A stretch of DNA of 64,000 nucleotides from JBOFFC01 sp051648405 (GTDB lineage: Bacteria; Planctomycetota; Planctomycetia; Pirellulales; Lacipirellulaceae), in the NCBI GenBank assembly GCA_051648405.1, contig JBOFFC010000029.1:1-64000 (forward strand). Reading direction: 5' to 3'. Every line of letters starts with the position of its first letter. The first letter of the stretch is position 1. The notes beneath the pieces are model-generated. The model was given only the letters and a program-made list of their open reading frames with translations, ran no database searches and had not been told where the DNA came from. Of the stretch, positions 46,034 to 54,221 are shown in pieces. The position numbers and the translations under genes are program-made.

Positions 46034-47986
46034 CTAGCGGACGAGTCGCATGTCGCCGAAGTTCGGCCACACGGGGACCCACCCGCGCGTAAAGGGCACC
46101 GTATACCACGGGTGGGGCCAGATCACACAGATCGCCTTGCCGACGATCTGGTCGCGCTCCAGGTAGGGCCCACCGGGGCGGCCGGCGTCGCGGCCGTTCC
46201 CGCCGTACCACAGCCGGGCGTCGAGGCTCTCGGCGCTGTTGTCGCCAAGGACGAAGTACTGGTCGGCCCCGGTCGTGAACTCGACGTGCTGGCGCCCGCC
46301 GTACAGGGCCCAGTCGTCGGGGGTCGAGGCGAGGCCCATCAACCGCAGCGGCCACGACTCGCCGAACCGGCTGCGCCAGGCGGCGAGGTCGAACTCGGTG
46401 ACGAAGTCGCGGGTCGGTTGCTCCTTCCACGAAGTGGCCAGGTAGTACAGGTCGCGCGACAGAGTGAGCCGCTCGACGGTCAAAACGGCCCCGCGGGCGC
46501 CAACGGCCGCCGGCGCTAGGTCCCCCGGGTCGGCGCCCGAAGTCCGTGGCAGCCGGGCGTCGCTCTCGGCGAGGGTCGCCCCCGCGTCGTACCGGCCGTC
46601 CAGCCCCAGCAGCTCGCCATCGATCCACACCAGGAGCTGGTCATCAACGTTCGCCAGCCGAACCTCGTAGGCGCCCCCCCCCTGGAGCGGGGAGGCGCCC
46701 GAGTCGAGCCGCTGGTAGTCGTCCCCCTCGAACTGACGGCGCAACAGCGTCGCCTCGCCCGACGCGACGTCGAACTCGACGGCGTGATGGACCCCCGCTT
46801 CGACCAGTTCGAGCACGACAACGCCCTGATCGCTGGTCACGTCAAGGCGGGCTTCGAGGATCAAGTCGCCGACCCAGTGGACGCCGAGCTTCCCCAGGTC
46901 GTTCGCCCGTTCCGGAGCGAGCGAGTACTCCCGTCGGAACTCGACGCGTTCGCGCAGCAAGCGGGTGTTGTAAGGGAGAAAGTCGGTTACGAGCGACGGG
47001 GCCGGCTTGTCGAGCGCGGCCTTCGCGCCGCTCGCCGCGACGGCTTGCCAGGCGACGTCGGTGGGGGGGGTGTGTCGGTAGCGCAGCCACGCCGTCCGCT
47101 CCCCTTTGGCGTCGATCGCGAAGCGCTGCAGGAGATGCTCGCCGTCAACGGATGTCTCGACGCGCCACGCTTCGTCGTCAGCCGACCAGCGTAAGGGCCA
47201 ACCGGCTTCGTGCAGGATCGCCGGGTCCTCCTGCGTGTCGTGGACCAGCGTGCGCATCGCCAGGACTTGCTTCGCCGGCTTGCGCTCGATCTTGAAGGCG
47301 TCGGGGCCGGTCCCGGACTTCACGAACAAGTCGCCGTGGTGCAGTCGCAGCGTCTCGTTCGGCAGGCCGACGATCCGCTTGATGTAGTTCATCACGGCGT
47401 TGCCGGGGTACTTGAAGACCGCCACGTCCCAGCGCTGGGGGTCGGCGAACGAGTAGGCGTACTTGCTGACGATCAGTTGGTCGCCGCGAAAGCTCGGTTG
47501 CTCGACGACCGGGTCGGCGCCCGCCGGGAGCGCGCTGGTGAGCCCGTCGGCCCGGAACGGCATCACCCGGCGGCACTCGGGGCAGGCGCCCCCGACGCAG
47601 TCCATGCCGCGGAGCTTGCGCTGCGCGTCGCTCCGCGAAAGGCGGCCGGCGCGGACTTCGCGGGACAGGGCTTCGGCCGTGTCCCCTTGCTCGTCGCTGG
47701 CGTTCACCTTGTAGCGCGTCCCGCAACGGTCGCAGAAGACGTCCTTGTGGAGTCCCATCAGGGTCGGCGCCATCGACCCCGTGGGGATCACGAAGGCCTC
47801 GGCCTGGAACGTGCGGATCAGGAACGCCAGCACGAAGGCCACGACGAGCGCATCGACCGTTTCGCGTCCGCCGCGGGCGCTGGGGTGCTGGACCGGCTTT
47901 GGCTTGCTTACTTTGGCGCGCGGCGCGGGGAGCGGCACGGTGGTCGCAGGCGCTGGCGCCTGCATCGGTCGGTACTGCTTCGCCAT
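46034..47986 (-). CDS. lepB: Signal peptidase I with zinc-ribbon-like and ~350-residue insertions
   Basis: 650 residues from ATG 47986. A proline-rich cytoplasmic tail precedes one membrane helix (TVDALVVAFVLAFLIRTF). Catalytic Ser71 is in IPTGSMAPTL, and catalytic Lys203 in YIKRIVGLPNE. Box E is FVLGDNSAESLDARLWYG from residue 578. Two additions interrupt the family core: CxxC pairs at 85/88 and 135/138 (zinc-ribbon-like) directly after the Ser box, and a beta-rich stretch at about 220-575 (TLTVERLTLSRDLYYL) between boxes D and E. Usual family length is 200-350. It cleaves Sec/Tat signal peptides at the membrane outer face. Confidence 0.85.
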   Translation of the reverse strand: MAKQYRPMQAPAPATTVPLPAPRAKVSKPKPVQHPSARGGRETVDALVVAFVLAFLIRTFQAEAFVIPTGSMAPTLMGLHKDVFCDRCGTRYKVNASDEQGDTAEALSREVRAGRLSRSDAQRKLRGMDCVGGACPECRRVMPFRADGLTSALPAGADPVVEQPSFRGDQLIVSKYAYSFADPQRWDVAVFKYPGNAVMNYIKRIVGLPNETLRLHHGDLFVKSGTGPDAFKIERKPAKQVLAMRTLVHDTQEDPAILHEAGWPLRWSADDEAWRVETSVDGEHLLQRFAIDAKGERTAWLRYRHTPPTDVAWQAVAASGAKAALDKPAPSLVTDFLPYNTRLLRERVEFRREYSLAPERANDLGKLGVHWVGDLILEARLDVTSDQGVVVLELVEAGVHHAVEFDVASGEATLLRRQFEGDDYQRLDSGASPLQGGGAYEVRLANVDDQLLVWIDGELLGLDGRYDAGATLAESDARLPRTSGADPGDLAPAAVGARGAVLTVERLTLSRDLYYLATSWKEQPTRDFVTEFDLAAWRSRFGESWPLRLMGLASTPDDWALYGGRQHVEFTTGADQYFVLGDNSAESLDARLWYGGNGRDAGRPGGPYLERDQIVGKAICVIWPHPWYTVPFTRGWVPVWPNFGDMRLVR

Positions 47987-48190
47987 GTCGATCGATCTCG
48001 GGGAGCGGTTCTGCGGGCGCGTCGCGCGACTCCCAGGATATCCGCCCTGGCCGCCGTGCGGCAGCGACTGCCGAACGACTGACCGAACGGCCGATTCGGC
48101 CGCTGGCGTCGCTCCCGCCGGCTTGTTGGACGTTCGGCGAATCACCGAGTTCCGCCGCTCGTCGGCTCGCAGCGCCGATTCGCACGCCGA

Positions 48191-48208
48191 TTGGCACGGG
48201 GCGTGCCT
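48191..48208 (+). promoter_or_regulatory. Candidate sigma-54 (-24/-12) promoter of the flagellar locus
   Basis: TTGGCACGGGGCGTGCCT matches the TGGCAC-N5-TTGC consensus except one base (GTGC for TTGC), with GG and GC separated by exactly 10 nt. A start about 12 nt downstream would give a ~53-nt leader to flgF. The site is also a perfect inverted repeat (GGCACG-GGG-CGTGCC), so an operator or hairpin is an alternative reading. Confidence 0.5.
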
Positions 48209-48270
48209 AGGGGGAAGTCGTTGATCGCGTTCGCCGGCAGGGGGGCACACCTGCTAGCACACCGCTTGTC

Positions 48271-49029
48271 ATGTCCTACGGGATGTACCTCGCCGCCGAA
48301 GGGGCCCAAGCCCAGTCGCGCCGGCTCGAAGTGATCGCCAACAACATGGCGAACGTCGATACGGTCGGGTTCAAGCCCGACGTCGCCGCGTTTCAGGCGC
48401 GGTTCGCCGAGGCGATCCAGAAGGGGCTCGTTTCGCCCGGCTCTCGCACCCAGAACGACCTGGGGGGTGGGGTCAAGGCGATCGAGACCCGCACCGACTT
48501 CACCGCCGGCAAGCTGACCCGCACCGGGAACGACGCCGACGTGGCGCTGGTCGGCGACGGGTTCTTCCAGGTCGAGGGCCCCGCGGGCGAGCGTCTGCTG
48601 ACCCGCGCCGGGAACTTCGCCGTCGATGCGCAGAACCGACTCGTGATGGCCGGCAGCGGCAGTCCCGTGCTCAGCCTCGGCGGAGGGCCCGTCGAAGTGA
48701 ACCCGGCCGAGCCGTGGCTCGTGACGTCCGACGGCGCGGTGCAGCAAGGCGAGGAGCTGACCCCCCTGGCGATCGTCGAACCGAACTCGCTCGACGAGCT
48801 GAACAAAGTCGGCGCGAACCTGTTCCAGGCCCGCGGCGAGGTCAGTCCCGTGCCGGCGGAGCGGCGGAGCGTGCGCGGCGGGTTCCTCGAAATGTCGGGC
48901 GCCAACTCGACGCAGCAGATGCTCGAAATGATCGAGACGACCCGCGCCTACGAGGCCAACACCGAGATGATCCGCCACCAAGACACAGCGACCGGCTCGC
49001 TGATCGCCCGCGTCCTGGGTGGTCGCTGA
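48271..49029 (+). CDS. flgF: Flagellar proximal-rod protein FlgF
   Basis: 252 residues. The rod/hook family N-terminus is clear (LAAEGAQAQSRRLEVIANNMANVDTVGFK), followed by GDADVALVGDGFFQVEGPAG-like body segments and the C-terminal helix GANSTQQMLEMIETTRAYEANTEMI. It is shorter than FlgG and lies before it, so FlgF is preferred. It forms part of the proximal rod in the periplasm. It is the first gene of a 13-gene flagellar run and sits just downstream of a -24/-12-like promoter. Confidence 0.87.
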   Translation: MSYGMYLAAEGAQAQSRRLEVIANNMANVDTVGFKPDVAAFQARFAEAIQKGLVSPGSRTQNDLGGGVKAIETRTDFTAGKLTRTGNDADVALVGDGFFQVEGPAGERLLTRAGNFAVDAQNRLVMAGSGSPVLSLGGGPVEVNPAEPWLVTSDGAVQQGEELTPLAIVEPNSLDELNKVGANLFQARGEVSPVPAERRSVRGGFLEMSGANSTQQMLEMIETTRAYEANTEMIRHQDTATGSLIARVLGGR

Positions 49030-49118
49030 GAGTAGGGCTGTCGGCCGTCTAGCGTCTCGCCTCTTACATCTAACCTCTATCAACTCGCCTCTCGCCTCCA
49101 ACCTCTCGCCTCTCCGCT

Positions 49119-49922
49119 ATGAGCTTTCAATCCCTCTACACCGCCGCCACCGGCATGCAGGCGATGGAGACCAAGCTCGACGTGATCGCCAACAACCTGG
49201 CGAACAACAGCACGACGGGCTTCAAGAAGGACCGGGCGAACTTCGAGGACCTGTTCTACCGCCAGTACCGGCTCCCCGGCGCCCAGGACCAGGATTCGAA
49301 CATCACCCCCACGGGCCTCGAAGTGGGCCTCGGCGTGCGGGTGGCGAGCACCCAGAGCGACTTCGACCAGGGGGCGATCCAAAACACGGGGAACCAGCTC
49401 GACTTCGCGATCGAAGGGGAGGGGTTCTTCGAGGTCCAAGGCCCGTCCGGTGAGTCGCTATACTCCCGCGCCGGGAACTTGAACATCAACGCCAACGGTC
49501 AGTTGGTGCTCGGCTCGGCCTACACGGGCTACCTCCTGAACCCGCCGGTGCAGATCCCCGAAGAGGCGACCGGCATCCTGGTGACCTCCGACGGCCAGGT
49601 CCAGTTCAGCACCAGCGGCTCGCCCGAGTATCAGACCGCCGGCACGCTGCAATTGACGACGTTCGTCAACCCCGATGGCATGCTGAAGATCGGCGACAAC
49701 ATGTACCGCGAAACCGTCGCGTCGGGCTCCGCCAACCGCGGGCAGACTCCGGGTCAGCTCGGCGTGGGTGTGGTCCGGCAGGGGTTCCTTGAGGCTTCGA
49801 ACGTCGAGCCGACGACCGAGCTGATCGACCTGATCAACACGCAGCGCAGTTTCGAGCTGAACTCGCAGGTGATCCGCGCCGGCGACGAGATCATGCAGCT
49901 CGTCGCCCAGCTCCGCCGTTAA
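49119..49922 (+). CDS. flgG: Flagellar distal-rod protein FlgG
   Basis: 267 residues. N-terminal MSFQSLYTAATGMQAMETKL and VIANNLANNSTTGFKKDRANFEDL match FlgG closely; the middle has LDFAIEGEGFFEV and YSRAGNLNINANGQLV, and the C-terminal helix is EPTTELIDLINTQRSFELNSQ. It builds the distal rod. The 90-bp gap from flgF is filled by pyrimidine-rich CTCGCCTCT/CTAACCTCT repeats and lacks a Shine-Dalgarno site. Confidence 0.93.
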   Translation: MSFQSLYTAATGMQAMETKLDVIANNLANNSTTGFKKDRANFEDLFYRQYRLPGAQDQDSNITPTGLEVGLGVRVASTQSDFDQGAIQNTGNQLDFAIEGEGFFEVQGPSGESLYSRAGNLNINANGQLVLGSAYTGYLLNPPVQIPEEATGILVTSDGQVQFSTSGSPEYQTAGTLQLTTFVNPDGMLKIGDNMYRETVASGSANRGQTPGQLGVGVVRQGFLEASNVEPTTELIDLINTQRSFELNSQVIRAGDEIMQLVAQLRR

Positions 49923-49975
49923 TCCCCGCTGTGACCTTCGCTCCTGTCGTCGCCGCAAGCGGACTCAGAACCCGA

Positions 49976-51253
49976 ATGATGAACCGACCGCTACCGCTGG
50001 CCGCCGTGCTGATGGCCGCAGTGTCCTTGGCAAGTGGGCCGCTCGTCCCCTCGGTGGCGTTGGGCGCCGACGTGCTGCTACGCGACGAGGCCCGCCCCGC
50101 GGGCTCGATCGTACGCCTCGCCGACGTGGCGACCATCGAGTCGACCGACGCCGCCGAGGTGGAACGACTCGAAGGGCTGCCGCTCATGCCCGCTCCGGCG
50201 CCGGGCGAGACGACGTACCTTCGCGCGGCGGCGGTCCGCGAACTGCTCCAAGCGCAGGGCCAATCGCTCGCCACGATCCGCTTCGACGGTGCATCGACGA
50301 CGCGGATCATCGGCAAGCGCGCCCCCGCGGGGGCGCCCCTCGAAGCGACCGCCGCGGCTTGGCGCCCGGCCGACCGAAGCAACCCGCTGCGCGCCACCCC
50401 GGTCAGCGGGCGTGGCCCGGGGCAAACCGGCTTCTTGCTGCCGCGCAGCGTGGCCTCGGCGCCGGCCCCGACGGCGTGGCCCGTGGAACCCGCGGCGCTC
50501 GGCCGCGGGGATCGCGAACGCACTAAGGAACGCGTCCGCGTCGCCGCCGAGGCGTGGGTAGCCGCCGCCGACGAGAACAAGGCGATCGAGATCGTCAGCG
50601 TGTCGCTCGAAGCGCCCGCCGCGAAGGCCGTGTTCGGCTGGGGCGAGGGGACGCTGAGCGTCGAGCCCGCCGACGAGCTGGCGATCGGCGACGAACCGAC
50701 CCCCGCGACGTTCCGCGTCCGTCCAGGTCGGGCCGACCTGGACCAGACGGCGGAAGCCACCATCACGCTGGCGCGGATGCCCGTGGCCGTGGTCGCGACG
50801 ATGCCGATCCCGCGCGGTCAGATGGTGGCGGCCTCGATGGTCGCGCTGCGGGCGGTCCCCATGAAAGAGCGCCCCCGCGCCCGCGGGGCGTACGGCGGCG
50901 TCGAGTACGCCCTCGGCAAGGAGGCGCTGACGGCGATCCCCAAGGGGGCGCCCCTGTCCGACGCGAACTGCGCAAGCCCGATCCTCGTCCGCCGCGGCGA
51001 GACCGTGACGGTCGTCACCGGCAGCGACGGGATCCGCGTCCGCATGGAGGCGGTCGCCCAAGCCACTGGCCGTGGGGGGGACATCGTCTCCGTGCAGCAC
51101 GCCGAACGCAAAGACAAGTTCGACGCCCGCGTCGTCGGCCCGCGGATGCTGGCCGTGCTGGGGGCGAGCTCGGGGACCGCCGACGGCACGGCGCCCCTCG
51201 ACGCGCCGGCCTCCCCCTACACCAACTTCACGGGATCAGGAGGGGCGCGATGA
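49976..51253 (+). CDS. flgA: Flagellar P-ring assembly chaperone FlgA
   Basis: 425 residues from ATG 49976 (another ATG follows directly; a GTG 45 nt upstream is less likely). Signal peptide NRPLPLAAVLMAAVSLASG, then VLLRDEARPAGSIVRLADVATIE. The C-terminal half holds the SAF/FlgA signature: MPIPRGQMVAASMVALRAVP, GKEALTAIPKGAPLSD and RRGETVTVVTGSDGIRVRMEA. It guides FlgI polymerisation in the periplasm. It is longer than the usual ~220-residue FlgA because of an alanine/proline-rich middle. The stop overlaps flgH (ATGA). Confidence 0.85.
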   Translation: MMNRPLPLAAVLMAAVSLASGPLVPSVALGADVLLRDEARPAGSIVRLADVATIESTDAAEVERLEGLPLMPAPAPGETTYLRAAAVRELLQAQGQSLATIRFDGASTTRIIGKRAPAGAPLEATAAAWRPADRSNPLRATPVSGRGPGQTGFLLPRSVASAPAPTAWPVEPAALGRGDRERTKERVRVAAEAWVAAADENKAIEIVSVSLEAPAAKAVFGWGEGTLSVEPADELAIGDEPTPATFRVRPGRADLDQTAEATITLARMPVAVVATMPIPRGQMVAASMVALRAVPMKERPRARGAYGGVEYALGKEALTAIPKGAPLSDANCASPILVRRGETVTVVTGSDGIRVRMEAVAQATGRGGDIVSVQHAERKDKFDARVVGPRMLAVLGASSGTADGTAPLDAPASPYTNFTGSGGAR

Positions 51254-51933
51254 ACCAACGAATCGTGAGCGCAGCGGCGTTGTCGACGGTCGTCGCGCTC
51301 GCCGCGCTGGCCGGCGCACAAGACTCGAGCCTGATGCTGGCGCCGGTCCCCGAGGTGCTCCCCGACACGGCGACGATGCAAAACAGCTCGTTCATCTTCC
51401 AGACGCTCCCCCCCGAGGCGGTGATCCGCCCACTGGAGAAGGAGAGCATCATCACCGTGCTCGTCGATTACCGGTCGATCATGCAGAGCGACGGCTCGGG
51501 CGAGACGCGGCGCACCGGCACGTACAACTTGCAGCTCCAGAACTGGCTGGCGTTCGACGGCAAGGACCTGTTCCGCGCCCCGCAGCGGCGTGGCGACCCG
51601 ACGATCCAGGGCCAGCTCAATAGCCAGTACCGGGCTGAAAGCGACCTCGAACAGAGCGAGTCGCTCACGTTCCCGATCGCCGCGAAGGTCGCCGACATCC
51701 GCCCCAATGGCAACCTGGTGATCGAAGGCCGGCGGCGTATTCGCATCAACGAAGAGGTCTGGAACACGTTCCTCACGGGGACCGTGCCGCGGCAGGCGAT
51801 CGGCCCCGACTGGACGGTCCGCGACACGATGATCGACGGCCTGCGGATCGAGAAGTACGAGGAAGGCGCCGTCCGCGACGGCTACGCGCGCGGCTGGCTC
51901 GGCCGCTGGTACGGCAAGACCAAGGCCCTGTGA
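51250..51933 (+). CDS. flgH: Flagellar L-ring protein FlgH (no lipobox)
   Basis: 227 residues, ATG overlapping the flgA stop. Signal peptide NQRIVSAAALSTVVALAALAGA; the body has SIITVLVDYRSIMQSDGSGE, SLTFPIAAKVADIRPNGNLVIEG and a C-terminal YARGWLGRWYG. FlgH normally is a lipoprotein with Cys after the signal. Here the predicted cleavage is after AGA, followed by QDSS, and no cysteine is visible, so the L-ring would be non-lipidated. It forms the outer-membrane ring around the rod. Confidence 0.85.
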   Translation: MNQRIVSAAALSTVVALAALAGAQDSSLMLAPVPEVLPDTATMQNSSFIFQTLPPEAVIRPLEKESIITVLVDYRSIMQSDGSGETRRTGTYNLQLQNWLAFDGKDLFRAPQRRGDPTIQGQLNSQYRAESDLEQSESLTFPIAAKVADIRPNGNLVIEGRRRIRINEEVWNTFLTGTVPRQAIGPDWTVRDTMIDGLRIEKYEEGAVRDGYARGWLGRWYGKTKAL

Positions 51934-52035
51934 GCCGTTTCGTCCGGCTCGGCACGAGTCGTGCATCAACAAACGCTGTCGATCGTCGAACGACTCACAC
52001 GGCGGTTCGCTGGGGTCGCCAAACTCTCTAGTCCA

Positions 52036-53139
52036 ATGCAGCTTCCCATGAACCGCGCCCTTTGCCTGCTGATCGCCCTGGTGACGCTAGCGGCGGCGAT
52101 GCCCGCTAGCGGCCAAAGCAACACCCGGCTGCGCAACATCTGCCGGGTGAAAGGCCAGGAGGAGAACGTGCTGCGCGGCGTGGGCCTGGTGGTCGGCCTC
52201 AACGGCACGGGGGAGTCGAACGACCCGGCGACGATGCGGGCCCTCGCCCGGGCGCTCGAGATCATGGGGAACCCGGTGTCGATGTCGGGCCGGATCGACG
52301 ACGACGCGCTCGAAGCCCTCAAAAAGACCAAGAACGTCGCGCTGGCGATGGTCTCGGCGACCGTCCCCGCGGCCGGCGCGCGGAGTGGCGACCAGCTCGA
52401 CTGCTACGTCAGCGCGCTAAACGGCAAGAGCCTCGTCGGCGGCCGCCTGGCGTTCGCCGCGCTGCAGGGGCCCAACACCCGCGACGCCCGTGTGTTCGCC
52501 CTCTGCCAGGGGGCGATCGTCGTCGATGACCCCGAGCAGCCGATGGTCGGCCACATCCACAACGGCTGCCAGATGGAGCAAGAGGTCAAGACGCAGTTCG
52601 TCTCCGAGGACGGCTGGGTGACGTTCGTGCTCGACCGCAACCACGCCGACTTCATGGTCGCCAACGAGGTGGCCGAGCAGATCTTCAGCTACTACGGGCA
52701 GGACTTCGGCGTCGAGGCCCGGTCGGTCGAGTCCAGCCCGCGCGAATACGTCCAGGCGATCGACGCCGCGAACGTCCGTGTCCGAGTTCCCGAGCTGTAC
52801 AAGGGCAACGAAGTCGAGTTCATCGCCCAGTTGTTCGACATCCGCATCTTCAGCCCCGAGCCCGAGGCCCGGGTGGTGGTCAACACCCGCACCGGGAGCA
52901 TCGTGATTAGTGGCGACGTCGAGATCGGCGACGTCGTCTTCACGCACCGCAACTTAATCGTCGAGACCGGGGCCAAAGCGAGTTTCCTGCCGGTCGCCCC
53001 CGGCGAGTCGAGCAACCCCCGGCTCGACCGACTCGTGCAAGCGCTGGCGAACCTCAAGGTCCCCGCCGAAGACGTGATCGAAATCATCCGGCAGATCGAC
53101 CGGATGGGAAAACTGCACGCCAAACTCATCCTGATGTGA
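52036..53139 (+). CDS. flgI: Flagellar P-ring protein FlgI
   Basis: 367 residues from ATG 52036; ATG 52048 is an alternative. Signal peptide NRALCLLIALVTLAAAMPASG, then RLRNICRVKGQEENVLRGVG and LVVGLNGTGES, VALAMVSATVPAAGARSGDQ and DCYVSALNGKSLVGG, and a C-terminal VIEIIRQIDRMGKLHAKLIL helix. All are FlgI family blocks. It assembles into the periplasmic P-ring with help from FlgA. It follows flgH by ~100 bp and precedes flgJ by 10 bp. Confidence 0.93.
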   Translation: MQLPMNRALCLLIALVTLAAAMPASGQSNTRLRNICRVKGQEENVLRGVGLVVGLNGTGESNDPATMRALARALEIMGNPVSMSGRIDDDALEALKKTKNVALAMVSATVPAAGARSGDQLDCYVSALNGKSLVGGRLAFAALQGPNTRDARVFALCQGAIVVDDPEQPMVGHIHNGCQMEQEVKTQFVSEDGWVTFVLDRNHADFMVANEVAEQIFSYYGQDFGVEARSVESSPREYVQAIDAANVRVRVPELYKGNEVEFIAQLFDIRIFSPEPEARVVVNTRTGSIVISGDVEIGDVVFTHRNLIVETGAKASFLPVAPGESSNPRLDRLVQALANLKVPAEDVIEIIRQIDRMGKLHAKLILM

Positions 53140-53149
53140 TCGGAACGCC

Positions 53150-53581
53150 ATGAACGCGCTCAGCGGAATTTCGGCGATGCAGGCCGCGACCCCGGTCGCG
53201 GCCCCAACGTTTGCGAAAGGTTCGCCGGTCGGCGCCGCCAAGCAGGCGGACCAGGTCGCCGACGCGCAGAAGTTGCGCGACACCTACGGCCAGTTCGTCG
53301 GCGAGACGTTCTACGGGTCGATGCTGAAGGCGATGCGCGAGTCGGTCGGCGAGCCGGCGTTCTTCCACGGCGGTCGCGCCGAGCGTCTGATGCAGTCGCA
53401 GCTCGACCAGCAGATGGCCAGCGACTTGGCGTCGGGGTCGGGCGCCGACCTCGCCCAGTCGCTGTTCGCGAAGCAGTTCCCCGACGAGGCCCAGTTGCTG
53501 AACGAGCACGAGCGCGCCGCCCCCGGGCTCAAACCGCTGCGGCCGACGCTCGAATCGCTGAACGCGCTGCGTCGACTCTGA
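53150..53581 (+). CDS. flgJ: Rod-binding protein FlgJ (N-terminal domain only)
   Basis: 143 residues. The rod-binding core is LRDTYGQFVGETFYGSMLKAM, followed by FFHGGRAERLMQSQLDQQMA and LAQSLFAKQF. The muramidase domain found in enterobacterial FlgJ is absent, so peptidoglycan opening for the rod must use another enzyme. It starts 10 bp after flgI. Confidence 0.85.
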   Translation: MNALSGISAMQAATPVAAPTFAKGSPVGAAKQADQVADAQKLRDTYGQFVGETFYGSMLKAMRESVGEPAFFHGGRAERLMQSQLDQQMASDLASGSGADLAQSLFAKQFPDEAQLLNEHERAAPGLKPLRPTLESLNALRRL

Positions 53582-53632
53582 CGCGCGCCCTTCGGCCGAG
53601 TACCCTAACCGATCCCTCCGCTGGACGCGTCC

Positions 53633-54157
53633 GTGCCGATCGCCGAAACGACACCCGCCGTGCCGACCCTCCCCACGGCGGAGTGGGAGTCCCCGCTCGC
53701 CGCGCTGCTGGGGGAGCTCTCCGAGACACAGGGTGCGCTGCTGGCGCACCTTGGGGAGAAGCGCCGCATGCTGCTAGCCGACGACCGCGCGGGGCTTGCC
53801 TCGATCGAGGCCGAGGGGGCGGGGCTCGCCGCACGGCTCGACGCCTGCCAGCGGAAGCGCCAGGAGTTGCTCGACCAAGCCGCCGCCAGCGGCGTCTCAC
53901 ACTCCAACCTGCGCAGCCTCGCCGAAGACCTCCCCGCGACGAGCCGGGCGAAGCTCCGGCCGGCGATCCACACGGCCCGCGCACAGGCCCGCATGCTGCA
54001 GCACCAGAGCCTCGCGAACTGGGTGCTGGTGCAGCGGACGCTGCTTCATCTTTCCCAAATGGTAGAGATTATCGCGACTCGCGGCGAGCAACCGCCGACG
54101 TACCAAAGGAGCGGCAAGGCGGCCGTCGCGGGGTCCCTCGTTGACCGCGCGGTGTAG
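53633..54157 (+). CDS. flgN: Flagellar export chaperone FlgN-like
   Basis: 174 residues from GTG 53633. An all-helical protein with SPLAALLGELSETQGALLAH, EKRRMLLADDRAGLASIEAE and a long heptad-rich helix (ARAQARMLQHQSLANWVLVQ) matching FlgN. It binds FlgK and FlgL in the cytoplasm before export. The position directly upstream of flgK supports the call, because sequence identity in this family is low. Confidence 0.75.
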   Translation: MPIAETTPAVPTLPTAEWESPLAALLGELSETQGALLAHLGEKRRMLLADDRAGLASIEAEGAGLAARLDACQRKRQELLDQAAASGVSHSNLRSLAEDLPATSRAKLRPAIHTARAQARMLQHQSLANWVLVQRTLLHLSQMVEIIATRGEQPPTYQRSGKAAVAGSLVDRAV

Positions 54158-54221
54158 GACGCTTTAGGGGGGTTGTGCGGATCGTGCGGCCCCGTGGTTC
54201 GGAGAGCCAGCGCGCGCTTCC

